Assembly (NCBI GenBank): GCA_022605405.1
Contig: JABYQQ010000022.1
Location: forward strand, 558,001-622,000
Direction of reading: 5' to 3'
Length of the DNA stretch: 64,000 bases
From: Earliella scabrosa
Lineage: Eukaryota > Basidiomycota > Agaricomycetes > Polyporales > Polyporaceae
Shown: in pieces, positions 11,195 through 22,789 of the stretch
Position numbering within the stretch: position 1 is the stretch's first letter
How the letters are laid out: the number at the start of each line of letters is the position of its first letter
Made by a program: the position numbers and the translations under genes
Notes under the pieces: model-generated
Database searches by the model: none
What the model saw: the letters and a program-made list of their open reading frames with translations, nothing else
Told to the model about the DNA's origin: nothing

Positions 11195-13126
11195 TCAAGA
11201 GCAGTCAAACCCATCACCAACCCGCGCACCGCGGTCCCAGCGCACGGTCCGCCACATCGCATGCACCACGAGCGTCCGGAGCGGGTCCCGCACAGAACGT
11301 ACGAACGAGAGCGTGAACTCGAACACCCGCCGGCGGAACGGGAGCCGCCGCCCGCGCCGCTCGAATGCGAACACGCGCGTCATATCCGGCCAGTCCAGAA
11401 TGTGGTCCGTCGCGCACGCGTGCCCGTGGCGGCCCGCGCCGCCCATTGGCAAGTGGAGGACGTCCGCCCCTTCGAGCTCGTGCGCGCTGTGCGAGTGGAA
11501 GTACTCGAGGCGCGCCCAGTGGCAGCCCCGGTGCGGGGATTCACGCGCAGGACCGCCAGGCGCGAACCGGGACTGGGGCGGGGGCGGGGGCAGCGCGGTG
11601 CACACGCCGAGGTGGAGGACAAAGTAGTCGTGCCCGGAGAGGCTCGCCTCGGTCTGGAAGACGAACGCGGCCGGGGGGCTGCCCGTCCACGGGAACGCGG
11701 GACTCGCGACGCGCACGAGCGTCATCCTGAACCCCGACTCGCGGTGCCCGTGCGCGGCGAGGTCCCACGGGCGCGTGCTGCACATGAGCGCGTGCGCAAA
11801 GTGGAACGGCGCGTGGAAGCTCAGGTTGAACGGTAGCAGGCTCTTGCCCGGGGGCAGGCGCGCGGGCGGGTCGAGCTGCGTCGCGAAGTAGATCTTCGTC
11901 CACCGCGGTAGGCTTGCGAGCGGGCGCCAGCGGTTGATGTCGAGCCGCCCGTGGCGCGGGGTGCCGCGGTGAGGTGCGTAGACGACACGGCTGAAGGCGA
12001 TGTCGGGCCGCACGCGGATGAGACAGTCGCGCCCGACACAGTAGGCCTGGGTGTGCGCGGATGGAGAGCTGGTGCCGCGGCAGTTGGAGGAGAGCGGCCA
12101 CAGGAGCAAGAGCAAGCGCCTCCCGCCTTTTGACCACCCAAGGTCGCCGTAGTGGCCCGAGCTGTCCTTCACGACAGGAATCTTCGCGAGGACGCCGTGC
12201 GGCGTGACTGCAAACGAGACGACGGTTCGAGCCGCGTTCCACCGACGCGGGAGGGGACGAGGGGTGTATCGGATGTCCTCGCAGTCGACGAAGGCGGACG
12301 GGGCTGGCGCAAAGAGACATGCGTCGCCTTGGCCGAGCTCGTGCCAGGGCGTGAGGCGGTCGAACTCGCAGCAGCGCCCCCACGCAAAGAGCGTCGTGTC
12401 CGGAAACTGCTTCATGATCTCTTCTTGCAGGCGACGGAAGGCCTTCCGGCCCTCCCCGTACAGCGTCGGCATGTTGATGTCGAAGATGCCGAGAAGGCAG
12501 TATGCTTCGTCCTCGACGCGGGTTGTGCGGCGCCTCGCTGCCCACGACATGCGCTGTGCGATGCTGAAGTCGCGCGGCTCCTCTTCAGATCGCAGGAGGG
12601 TGGCAGGGACGCCTGTCGCGTCTTGAAGCAAAGATGAGAAGTCCGCCTTGGAGCCCAAGATTTCCCATGACTGGGAGAGGAAGAGAACGACGGTCGGGGC
12701 AATGAGCTCCTGCAGCGTCCATCCTCGTTGATGCCAGGTGCTGCTCATGAAACATGAGGCATCGTAGTCAGTGGGGACGTCGCGCAGATACGCGAAGCAG
12801 ATGCCCGCTAGAGAATAGTACCGGAACATAGAGTTAATGGCTTCAGATAGGTCTGCGCTGCTCGTCTTGTCGATGCAGCACGTGTCGTTCCAGAGCCATG
12901 CGTAGCCATAGCGTTGGGCGAGCTCGCAGGACATCTTGATCTTCTCGGATGAGCGGTCGCGTGGGTTCTCGTCGATGACGGCGCAGACGGCGTAGAGAGC
13001 CTGGGTATCTTGAAAGCTCTGCTCGTTCTCTCCCCAAACGTGAGAGAGAATAGCATATCCTCCAGGCACGTCCTCAGGAGATACGAAGGATTTCAGCTCG
13101 GCCCGATCGGTGCTCAACAGCCACAT
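11195..13126 (-). CDS. HET-domain protein (heterokaryon incompatibility)
   Basis: HET-domain proteins trigger cell death or growth arrest on fusion of unlike fungal individuals. In basidiomycetes most are uncharacterised. The chosen start is at 13126 (MWLLSTDRAELKSFV), the usual HET N-terminus. An acceptor-like tttcag lies just upstream, so a 5' leader intron is possible and the frame stays open to 13171. HET motifs in order are YAILSHVWGENEQSFQD (about residues 24-40), YGYAWLWNDTCCIDK (about 75-90), AYLRDVP and WHQRGWTLQELIAP. Then come RMSWAARRRTTRVEDEAYCLLGIFDINMPTLYGEG-type residues, the conserved end of the domain. The C-terminal half (about 350 residues) is not recognised. The 643-codon frame is intronless and very GC-rich, so long antisense frames are shadows. 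It lies between the two inverted arms. Confidence 0.85.
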   Translation of the reverse strand: MWLLSTDRAELKSFVSPEDVPGGYAILSHVWGENEQSFQDTQALYAVCAVIDENPRDRSSEKIKMSCELAQRYGYAWLWNDTCCIDKTSSADLSEAINSMFRYYSLAGICFAYLRDVPTDYDASCFMSSTWHQRGWTLQELIAPTVVLFLSQSWEILGSKADFSSLLQDATGVPATLLRSEEEPRDFSIAQRMSWAARRRTTRVEDEAYCLLGIFDINMPTLYGEGRKAFRRLQEEIMKQFPDTTLFAWGRCCEFDRLTPWHELGQGDACLFAPAPSAFVDCEDIRYTPRPLPRRWNAARTVVSFAVTPHGVLAKIPVVKDSSGHYGDLGWSKGGRRLLLLLWPLSSNCRGTSSPSAHTQAYCVGRDCLIRVRPDIAFSRVVYAPHRGTPRHGRLDINRWRPLASLPRWTKIYFATQLDPPARLPPGKSLLPFNLSFHAPFHFAHALMCSTRPWDLAAHGHRESGFRMTLVRVASPAFPWTGSPPAAFVFQTEASLSGHDYFVLHLGVCTALPPPPPQSRFAPGGPARESPHRGCHWARLEYFHSHSAHELEGADVLHLPMGGAGRHGHACATDHILDWPDMTRVFAFERRGRRLPFRRRVFEFTLSFVRSVRDPLRTLVVHAMWRTVRWDRGARVGDGFDCS

Positions 13127-14304
13127 GAGAGCGCCTGAAACATGAGATATGAGACTGCAACATGCGGTCACATAGAATGAAACTTACTTGTGCGAGGTAT
13201 AGCGTTGGTCAAGTACACATCGGTGAGGAGTGTGGAAGATCGTCATATAAGGGAGGCGGAATCCCTAGTTCCGGTGGGAATACCGTACGAGGCGTCAGCT
13301 AAGAATAGACTCCCTATTACATGGGCATAGCGATGCTGTGGATACAAGGCAATGCTCACCCACATAGTCGCTGACGATGATCATGGCCAACATGTTCTCC
13401 AGCGAAGCAACATTGCGTTCTCGGCCTCGCGGCCTGTTGTTGAAGAGAAATGCTCGTAACAGACGATTAGCCAGCGCAACATACCTGTGCGATCTCTCCC
13501 GGTCACATATCGTTCCCCCAAGATCCCACCCTGAACCGAACCAACCGACCTGACTTGCGCTGCTGAATCCATCGAGGCCGGCGCATATAACGATGTTTAC
13601 GGCGTCATCTTCAAGCGCGTCTGAGAAGGATGATGTAGGGGTGCCAGGATCATGTCGGTACAGATGGGCGTCGTTCTGGTCCGATTGAAGAATTCGATAC
13701 GACAGCATACCTTCCGTGGGTCTCGGGGCAAGTACTCGTCTAGTACGCACAGCCTGGCTCCTCTCCATGCCCGACTTGATTCGGGGCGCAGGCGGGTCAA
13801 CGAAAGAACGCGCGCTGTGTACTTCTGTTGTCCACGTGTCTTACTCATACGCTATCGTTTCGTGTGCGTGTCAACTTGAAGATAGTAGCTGCGTGCGAGG
13901 AGGTGACGCTGCCTCCCATGCCATGCGATGAGCGGGGCACGTGTGGGTTGTCTTGATAGACTCAAGCACATGGACCTGATCATCGGAGGAGCGGGATATC
14001 TGAGACGAGGTCGCCGAGTAATCGCCAGCAGTAGATTGTGGTTCAAAGACAAGATGTGCCGCGCTCATCGTCCCCCAAGTCGATCTGGATATTAGGCGGG
14101 CCGGCGGCGGCAATGAGCAGGCGCCGCGCTCTGATTGGCTGCCCCGGATTTCCCCACAGATAGTGATAGCCGAAGATGGGCCGGGTGCGGGGAGAGGCGG
14201 AGGGTCGTGTGGTGCTTCGGTGGACAGGCCCAGCCCGGGATGCTCCTGTCCCTGCTCCAGTGACTGCCTCTGCAGCACCGGCATCGCAGCGTGGGGCCAG
14301 CTGA
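13127..14304. other. Intergenic, HET gene to His-rich gene
   Basis: The flanking genes diverge here. A 157-codon minus-strand frame (13295-13768) has no recognisable domain and I do not call it. The part near 14300 is the promoter of the His-rich gene. Confidence 0.4.
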
Positions 14305-14310
14305 TATAAA
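14305..14310 (+). promoter_or_regulatory. TATA box of the His/Pro-rich gene
   Basis: TATAAA in the context ctgatataaaccc is followed by a long CT-rich stretch typical of fungal transcription starts. It lies about 215 bp upstream of the ATG at 14521. Confidence 0.55.
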
Positions 14311-14520
14311 CCCAACCTCTCTGCTCCCCTCTCCTCCTCTCCCACCTCACGCATCCCTTGCCCTCTCGTCGCCACGGTCGTCCTCGACGCTCCCGATCCT
14401 CTCCTCGATCCTCGACCGCAGAGCTGCCTCGCAGCTCCTATCTATCTAGGATATCCGCTAGACTCTCCCAGCCCGCAGTAAGCTATCTGAACTAGACAAA
14501 GAACATCATCAACGACAATC

Positions 14521-15223
14521 ATGGTGCGTGTCGCCTTCTCAAATTCGCCCATGGCTCCCTGTTCATCCTTCCCTACGAACCACAGCCGGTTCATGATGAC
14601 CACAGCCGTGCCCACGACGAGGCGCACGTCCTCAGCCTCCGTCTCGCTCTCGGTTCCATACTCTCACCCGTAAGTACCCGCTCCCAATGACCGATCGCCC
14701 CTTCTCTCCCCGCACAATCCGTTCCTGTGCCGTGCCTAAGGAAGAACGCCCTTGACCTCGCACGCAGAAACGCCCCCAAATGACTCGTTCCACCACCAAC
14801 TCTGGCACGACCAGTCCCGCAGTGCACTGCCCGCACTCCGCCATTCCCCTGTCTCCCTCGCATTCCAACTCTTCGGCGCATCCCGCGTCGCACACGCCCC
14901 CCGTGCATCCTATGTCCGCACCCCCGCACGCCCATCTTCCGCACCAGCCTCACCCTCATCACCCACACGCCCACGTCCACCCGCATCAAACACACCATCC
15001 GCACGCACCGTCACACCTGCACACCAGCTATCAGCCGGGCATGCCGGGCGGGGAGAGTTCCCTGCACGACGACGTGCACCCGCACATGCCCGATGCGGTC
15101 GCGGCCCCCATCCCCACCGCGCCGTCGTCCGGTGCTGTCACGCCCAACAGCCGCGCGCACTTCCTCGAGACGCTGCAGTCAAAGAAGTCGTGGGACGCGC
15201 TCATCCACGGCTCCTGGATGTGA
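14521..15223 (+). CDS. Small His/Pro-rich hypothetical protein with ATG-only first exon
   Basis: The best gene model has three exons and encodes about 180 residues. Exon 1 is just the ATG (14521-14523), followed by a GTGCGT donor. Exon 2 (14586-14669) encodes PVHDDHSRAHDEAHVLSLRL and following residues. Exon 3 starts at 14768 with KRPQMTRST. This is the only splicing I found that joins the conserved-looking 3' frame without a stop: reading through from the ATG hits TGA after the second intron. The middle is rich in His and Pro (for example HPHHPHAHVHPHQTHHPH). The C-terminus is NSRAHFLETLQSKKSWDALI followed by HGSWM. I do not recognise the family; the C-terminal 20 residues look like the constrained part. 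Its 3' region is echoed, decayed, at about 18452-18645. Confidence 0.6.
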
Positions 15224-16325
15224 GCAAGTCCGCATCGCCTCCCGCTCCGCACTTTACAGTTCGGTGCCGTCTGCACCCGTCGCGGCGGCATCGGTGCGGA
15301 CGCCGGTTCCCATGGGATGCGTCGCAGCGGACGCGGTCTCCCCGCGTTCCGTTGCACGCCTTTCCATCCTCCTTCTCTTCTCGGTTTCCTAGACGTCTGG
15401 GTTTGAGTGATAGAGCCGTGGACGTACGGTCGTCATAGCGCTAGGCACTCCTACCATCTATGCTTCCGTCCGTGGCTGGTGTCCAGTCCGTACTACTCTG
15501 CTGACCTGCGCGTGTCCAACCTGACGATTTTATATTCGTTCGCGGTATGATCTGACTCGTCTCGGTCGCCGGTACGCACGATGCGAAGTTTCACGTAGGT
15601 ACCGGTGCGGGTGCTCGTATACCTCCCCCACTCATGGTTCGGTCTATGTATAGGCGTGTACTGTACTGTAGTCATCCACTTGTAATTCTACCCTTCAAGT
15701 CCGTGTCTCTTCCGAGTTGGTGTAGATTTATTTACTATCTGAGGGACTCAGAGGGAGTCTAGCCAATCACAACGCGGCGTTCTATTTCGCTCGCCCCCAC
15801 GCGACCTTACGTAATATGTAATGCTTGACGATCTGGGCCTGTGGGCGCTTGAGTCCTGCTACCGCTTCGCATATTCAAGTTGCACGGTCAAGTAGCCCTC
15901 GAACACAGGATCCCTAGCTGAGGAACTTGAAGTACATGTGGGCACATCCGTGAGTCATCAAGGTGACGTCCTCGCCATAAAGACCACGTGTATACCGTCC
16001 TCCGCGCCGGTGCTGCTGGCATACACCTGTCCTCCCACTACCATCGGGCACTGTGATGGAGAATCCGGAGGTAAAGTCCCGTATGTGTGCTCTTCCAGTC
16101 TTCATCGTGATCCACTGTCGACTGAACCCATTCGCTCCACCCGGAAGACCTCATCGGCGAAAATTTTACGCTCTTCTAGCGTTGCAGTTTCTGGACGACT
16201 TGCCCTTCCCATTCCTGTTCACGGACATATCCCCCACCGCCGGTTCTAGTTCTGATTCACAATATCAGATATCTGGGGAAGACGCCTCCTCGCTCTGAGT
16301 CGACCCCACCGAACGACTTGCTTAC
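15224..16325. other. 3' region of the His-rich gene and spacer
   Basis: 15224-15700 is probably its 3' UTR, because the similarity to 18452-18645 continues into it. I see no supported gene in the rest. Confidence 0.4.
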
Positions 16326-17107
16326 GTGCACGAGTGCACGCGACCACTTCAATTTTGCGACGGTGAAAGCGCGCCGGTCCGTGACCGTTTGGGAGATGGG
16401 CTGAACACCAGGTTGACGGAACAGAACGAGAAGTTCATCGCACGCCGTCAAGACACCACGACCTACACCCGGGAGGCGGCTATGACGGAAGCCCTCACGG
16501 ATCTCATGAAGCTCTTCGCTGACCTGCATTGCGTGGTACCGCTCGCCGGGGTGGACGACCATGACGTGGACAAGCGATTCAAAAGCAGGTTGAGGGTAGC
16601 GCTGCGGGAGGCGTCCACGAAGTCTGCGACAGACATGTCTGTATCACGCTCTGGTGAGGAATGAGCTGCGCAAGATCCGAGCGGTGACGGTGTAGCAGGC
16701 GAAGCGAGACATCTTTTTACACATCAACACATCCAAGATCGCCGAATTCGAATGCATGAACCGTGCATTTGTGTGGCCGCGCGCAGGAGTCGACGACGCG
16801 GAGGACGGCGTTAGGATCCTGCACAGGTGAGTGTACATGCGCCGTTCTTCGACCGCCTTCCGATATGACTAATGTTATCCTTCCGTGAATACTAGCTGTG
16901 GAACCGGATAGTGCGGTACGAGACCGACTATGCGCTGCTCGTGTCGACCCATCTGGTCTTCTGGTCTACTTCTGTCGGCGGCACCCACAGATCTCAGCAG
17001 CCGGAACGCCGTGTGGGATGGCAGACGTCTGACGCTGATCGACTTCGTGGACGAACATACTCGGGCTGGTGATCAAGCCGAATATGACCTCGATGACTCG
17101 GAGTAGT
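16326..17107 (+). pseudogene. Fragment of an uncharacterised fungal protein
   Basis: Coding-like stretches lie in two frames. 16326-16664 has LTEQNEKFIARRQDTTTYTR and AALRDLMKLFADLHC-like sequence, then a stop. In another frame about 16710-16830 reads SKIAEFECMNRAFVWPRAGV and AEDGVRILHR up to a GTGAGT donor. After a TAG acceptor near 16897 it continues LWNRIVRYETDYALLVSTHL. The splice pair is good but the upstream frame is broken, so I treat it as a decayed gene. No function can be assigned. Confidence 0.35.
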
Positions 17108-17409
17108 ACTATGTACTATGTGCGAGTATGGACCATAGCGCGCCGGGCCGAACAACGTTCGCCTCGGGGGCAGCGGCCTGCATCGTGACCGAGGGACTCG
17201 ACGTCGCCGAAGTGGCATTACAACCTATGAAGGCACTCAGGTTCAGGTTCAGGTTCGTCCACCCCTCTCAGTCCCTCCATGCTTTCAATAGTTCATCACT
17301 GCTCACGCGTACACGATTAATGCCAGTGGATGTAAAATTCCACGACGTGCGTATATAGCGCTCCATCAAACGTACACAGTCACAGCCTTAATACTCGTCG
17401 ATCCGGACC

Positions 17410-18425
17410 GCGCATTTCGGTTTCCCCGCCCGCGCCCAGACTCGATTCGACTCAGAGCCGGAATCAGAGCTAGTGCACAGGCGGGTACTCGTCCCGAGGA
17501 CCACGAAGAGGTATGCGCCAGGACCGAAGTCCCTCCCTCGGGAAAACAGCCACGACGTGTACCCGCTGGCAAGACCGACTGCGGAACCCTCCAACGCACG
17601 TCCCGGAGTCCGCTGACCCCGGATCTCTACCACCACCCAATCCGTGTCGCCCTGCGGTGGCCAGACTACACGCCGACAGGACCGGGGGGACCAGCCGCTC
17701 AGCCCGGAACAAACCGCTCGAGAGCACAGTCCGCCGTGCCAGGGAATGCACGCCGCAGAAGACGAGGAAACGAACTCGCCTGGCGGTCTGGAGTCTTGAC
17801 GTGTCGAGCGTCAGAAGCTTGAACGCGTTGTCTTGCCCACCCACCACCCAACGCGTCCATGTCTGTGCTAGGTTAGCTCCCCGACTCACTTGGACCCTGC
17901 GTCTTGTTCGGGCGGTCTTGCCCGCCCGCCTTGTCGTCTCGCTCCAGAGGTCTTGAGTCTTCGGTCTTGCCTACCCACCACCCAACGCGCCTATGTTCAA
18001 CAATCGTCAGCCCGCCCGCCTGACAAAGTGGTCAGCTAATGTCCGAGCGGGACGAGGGCAGAGGATGGACGACGTACCGAAGGACGAACCGATTGAACGA
18101 GGGCCAGCGAGGAGAGAGGAGCGAAGAGCGAAGATGGAAGAGCGAAGACAAGCCTGGCGAACGCCCCCTCTCCCGCTCGCCCAACTTCAATATGTTCGAC
18201 TCGGCGGCGGCGGACGACGGTCAGCCTCTCTGTCCGCCATCGACGCCGACAGCCCGCCGGCGCAGAGAACCTTCGCGAGAGGAGGCGAATATGAGCAGAG
18301 CCAATCGCGCGCGGGGATCGCCCCGTCATTCGCTCGATGCGGACATCGGCGTCACCGGCGAGGATGACCAGTCGGGCGTACGTTGACGCTGTTCGGGTTG
18401 CGTCGCGGCAGTTCAAACCAGTCAC
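17410..18425 (-). repeat. Dispersed promoter-containing repeat, copy B
   Basis: On the plus strand it begins gcgcatttcggtttccccgc (the common 3' end, reversed) and ends near the cccgaac block. It contains the TTCG-loop hairpin segment, two gggtggtgggtggg-type tracts (reverse strand) and the CCAAT-type box. The TATA equivalent has decayed (catattgaag). It abuts a remnant of the His-rich gene 3' end. Confidence 0.7.
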
Positions 18426-18451
18426 ATCTCGACCGCACTGTCGACAGAGCG

Positions 18452-18645
18452 GCGACAGTCGAAGAACTCGTGGGGGGCGCTCAGCTCTTACTAATACATG
18501 TCAGCTTGCCATCGCACCCCGCTCCGCACGGCGTTCATAGCTCGTTGGCCGTATCCGCCCGTCGCATTGGCATCGGTGCGGTTCCGCTCTATGTATGGCC
18601 GCGTACTATGCTGTCATCATCTACTTGTGGCTCTACACCCCATCT
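18452..18645 (+). pseudogene. Decayed copy of the 3' end of the His-rich gene
   Basis: The sequence tcgaagaactcgtgggg and the following 190 bp align with 15175-15690. The match includes the LQSKKSWDAL coding end and the 3' UTR with its ctatgtatggccgcgtact block. Part of the UTR is missing. Orientation is the same as the intact gene. Confidence 0.55.
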
Positions 18646-18982
18646 CAGTCGTTCTACTACAATCCCAAGATGGCGCTGAGCTCAGTTCATGCACTGATTG
18701 GGCCCCGATTACTCCGAGATGAACGTATCCGCCTCGTGGTCAGTTCAGAAGTCCTGATGGTACTCTGCCTCGCGGAGTCTCGACGACTTTTGAGCGAAGG
18801 TGTTATGAGAACACACTGCCAGAGTCGCATTGTAGTCAAGCTTCTCCGCTCTGATCATTCAGAAGACTGCAGACTACCGAGGTCATATGTATACAATAAG
18901 CTAGGAGGAGGGAGCCAGACAAGTACTATACTGTCCAGAGATATTGCGGGAGGTTGCGGGAGGATATTTGGATTAGAATCAG
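18646..18982. other. Spacer
   Basis: I see no gene. It contains the 3' flank of DUF6533 copy 4. Confidence 0.4.
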
Positions 18983-20681
18983 TCACTCCTCGTCCTCCTC
19001 TTCGTCTTGGTCCCCGGCGATCTGTAAGGGAGCGCCTATATTCCCGAATATGGATGAAGAGAATTGGAGCTCTGTGAAGCTGGATGGTAAACCGGTGCTA
19101 TCACCGTACGACGTTGCGACGCGAAGGTTTAGGATGAAACGTGACATAGTGACCGCCCTGATTCTTTGCATGCTACTTCAGGCTCAAGTATGGTGGTGAA
19201 TATTTTGAACAGCACTCACACGCGGATGGAATCGGCAAGGAGGTAACTGCTAGTCTGTCATAAGCAAATAAGTATTAAACCCACACCTAAGTGCGAAGTG
19301 CACAGACATCTACAATGTACTCACCGAGAACGCTGTCAGTATGCTCACGACGTAGATCCCTAACGTTGCCCTAATGTATACTTGTCAATTCCAGAGTCGT
19401 TAAAGGCAACTACTAGCGTCCGCACAGGAAATACATTGTCCCTGCAACAGTGCTAATTTAGTGTTTCTTCCTTGGGACGGTAAGGAATATGGCCTGAGCT
19501 CACCATCTCGCAGTAAGATAGACACCACAGAGGCGTGGAAATTCGCACGTCGTGCAGCAATTATAGTACCAAACGTCCGATACCATGTGATTCCTAACAC
19601 TATAATATCTTGGACAATCCTGGCGATGCGGACTGCGACTGTTACTGTGAGTGCCGTTGGTGTGATATCTGCGAATCGTTGAGTGTGAACGATAGTGCTC
19701 ACCCCTACAATCAATGTCAGTGTTGAACTCTACAAGGAGTGGAAGTGGCTGAGTGGCCTCACCAGTTCAATAGCTGCCCATTCTGATTGACAGCGTTCAC
19801 AGTACAGCCCTGAACGACAGGGTAGAGCGTTGCGTGTTGAGTAGAGGCAATCAAGTGCTATATCAGCGTTTCACCCCCTGTTCAGCGTTATTGTCGCAAG
19901 GATGGAGGCAGGGAATGGCTTACAACATTAGCGGGAACAGAAACTAGACCAAGCGACAGGATAATGGCTGTCCAGTACCAATTTTGATTGTTGATGGCGT
20001 GGATACGAAGAGCCAGCAAAGCTGGGGAGCCGGCCGCTCATTAGAACACAAGGCAAATAATTGTGAAGAGCAAGCACTAACTGACCTGTAGTGACGACGT
20101 CCAGAAACACCGAATGAGCTGTAGCAGCCTGATAAATCATGTGGCAACTAGGACTTCAATGAGCCATGGAGCCACATTGCCAACGCGCGGGACAAACGCA
20201 CGTCTAGAGTATACCGTGACAATCAGTTGTGGAATTATTGAGATGGAGGATGATTATCGTACCTGGTCCATTGGAAACCATACCAGGTAGGAGGTGATGA
20301 TGTATAGAGCACCAACCCCCAATAGGGCATATCTGTTCAAGATGTACAGCACTATCGGCAGGGAGAGCTTGCGTTTCCATATCACTTGATACTCTTGCTG
20401 TGCGGTGAGGATATGTTCATATATAATCAATGCTGCGGTGGATAACACCGATTAGCGACCGACAGAGTAGATGACTTGATGAGATTCAAGATACCGAACT
20501 CACCAACTGCTCCGACGACTAGGTAGGTTGTCTGAGGGATCCTAATGTCGTAGCGCAAGGATCCATGGCACGTACTATACGCCGAGATCAATAGAGGTAC
20601 TCACCATAGCTCTTTGTACAATTCAATGATTTGTTCATTGGTCAACCCAATGACGGGTCTTTCCGTACCAAAAGACTTCAT
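18983..20681 (-). CDS. DUF6533 family membrane protein, copy 4
   Basis: This is the inverted copy. The start at 20681 gives MKSFGTERPVIGLTNEQIIE and LYKELW before a GTGAGT donor. The DUF6533 exon (about 20400-20270) reads IIYEHILTAQQEYQVIWKRK and YILNRYALLGVGALYI. A later exon encodes VAVRIARIVQDIIVLGITWY, RTFGTIIAARRANFH and LLRDG. The last exon is MSRFILNLRVATSYGDSTG and an acidic end QDEEEDEE, with stop at 18983-18985. It is most similar to copy 1 at the left edge, but its N-terminus differs from copies 2 and 3. Exon 3-4 limits were not fully resolved. Function is unknown. Confidence 0.75.
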
Positions 20682-22789
20682 CTTGTGCGTCCTACTACCG
20701 TCAATGGAGCAGGGGTTCATATACCCATGGACAGCGCTACGACAGTTCTGACACCTGTATTCGTGACTGACTTATCACTTGAATGAATGCATCCCCCGCC
20801 TATTGCCGGTGAGGGCCAAGCCTTCTGGTGGACAGTACATACTGTATGGTACAGGTGCTGGTATGGGTCTGCGACTCGGAGTGTCGATGTGATTATTAGT
20901 GTGGCGCAGGGTGTGAACCCCAAAGCCGACTTGTCACTTCGAGCGCACTCCGTCAGAAAATTCTCATACCAGCGCCTTTTTTCCAGTGTGTTTACGGTAA
21001 GATCACACCGCTCTTCGATTGCCAGTATACTTGGACGATGTTGCGATGGAAAATAGATCGAGTCCGAGAGATAACGGCTCATGAGTCAATGATCGCCGAG
21101 AGCTCCCTCGGCCAATGTCACAGGCTGACTAGTAGCCCTTATGAATGTACATGTATTCGGACAGACTGTCAGTCCACGTATTGCTTGTAATAGAAGAACA
21201 AAGAAAGTTACGTACCTTTTACAGCGCCTCGGGACAAGTGTCAGATGTAAGTGAGAGGAATCAGAGAAGCCAATCTGAACTCGTGGCAGCGCTGAATCTC
21301 ACCTTGCTGATGAACTGACGAATGAATAGCTCGGCCTCCATGCATCGTTCATGAGCTTCCCAGACTCATTCTCGCTAGCAGCGCCACGATGCCGGTGCGG
21401 GGTAGGCCCGGTCTATTCTACATCGAAGTTTGTGCCGCGCGCTGATAAGTAGACTCTTGCTTCGCGGTGATATCTCCGGTGGGTGAGACCTCTACACGTC
21501 TACGTTTCGATTCACGTGCATCCACTAAAAGCGTAGTCAGCAATATTGTGGGGGCTGCCCGGGATAGTATGCCTTTCACTACCTGTCTGTGTCAACCAGG
21601 CGAAATCTGAAAGGGCCAAGTCTTCGCAGCCCGAAATGGCTCACAATCTGCCTTTCCAGCAAGTGCACGTCATGGTTGCCCCCGTCTGCCGACGGGCGCG
21701 CCCATGGGTGGGACGTGGAACGAGGTCGACGATGTGGAAATGTCCGCGCCCCGCCGCCGCCAGTCGCCACAGTACGCCAGCTGTCGATTGTCAATACAAT
21801 CCTCCATTGTCCGCCATAATTCGCGCGTGCGACTGTCTATCTGCCTGCAGACTCGCGACGAAGCGAACAAGAACCATTCACATATTCGCTAGCGCGGACG
21901 TCGACGTCGCCTCGACCTGCTCTAGACGCCTCCACTGGCAGAACGACTTCCTTCGCGCGCGGCGGCGCGATCATATGCATGCGATGTCTGATGATGTCAT
22001 GCGCGCAGACTTCGACGCGTTCACGGAGTCGCCTTCCTGTTCCTTTCACTATTTCGTCATCTACCTGCCTCCCGCCCTCTTCTGTAGGCTATCCTGGTGG
22101 TGAGGCAGCTGGACGAGAGGGCTAAGGGGTCAAGGAGGTCCTGCAAGAAGGCGGATGGGCTGGTGACGTTGTAATAACTACCGTTCACTCAGTGGAGTGC
22201 ACATTGAACACGATGGACCAACTCACGGACGCAGACGACGATCAATGAATTGGATGGAGAGCCCTTGGTGTCCGTACTATGGGTTTGATCCACAGGCTTA
22301 ATTCACCGTTCCAGTTTTGAGTGACGCGCCATGATGTTACCGCAGTAAATCCCGTCCATCCCTCATATGCATCGCAGCACAAATGCACGGTCATTCGAGA
22401 GGATCTTTGACGCTCCTTGGATGGACCAGGATGGTTTCATCGAACGATTGCCGGGCCGGCAGCTGGTTCTCACCAGCCCAAGAGGGCGCACGACAGAGGA
22501 GAGAGACGGGCTCAAGCTTGGCTCACTGAGAATACTTGGTGGACATTGTGCGTGCCGTGACCGCCGAAATTGATGCATGAGTCCTCGAACTGTCGTCGCC
22601 TATTTGCGCGCCACACCGTCATAGTGGGCTGGTTCAATATGGACGATGACTGATTCTATTCTCAGGAGACCCGGTCGATCAGTAGAAGTTCAGAAAGCGA
22701 TGGAAATCTTACGTGCACCATACATTCTTCCATGACATGCCCACATGGAAATACAAGAGTTCGACATCACGGTCAGTAACATACTGACG
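20682..22789. other. Long spacer between DUF6533 copy 4 and GH78 remnant 3
   Basis: I find no recognisable gene in these 2.1 kb. A 185-codon plus-strand frame (21546-22103) and several short frames show no domain, signal or splice support. The spacer makes this arm of the inverted duplication about 2 kb longer than the 2.1-7.4 kb arm. Confidence 0.4.

Noticed and set aside
11214..12637. Several long plus- and minus-frame ORFs overlapping the HET gene
   Set aside because: The gene is very GC-rich, so alternative frames stay open by composition. Only the HET frame has domain motifs.
13295..13768. 157-codon minus-strand ORF
   Set aside because: No domain, no clear start context and no splice support. 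It may be chance.
21546..22103. 185-codon plus-strand ORF
   Set aside because: The amino-acid mix is irregular (high Cys, Arg, His), with no domain and other frames open in parallel.
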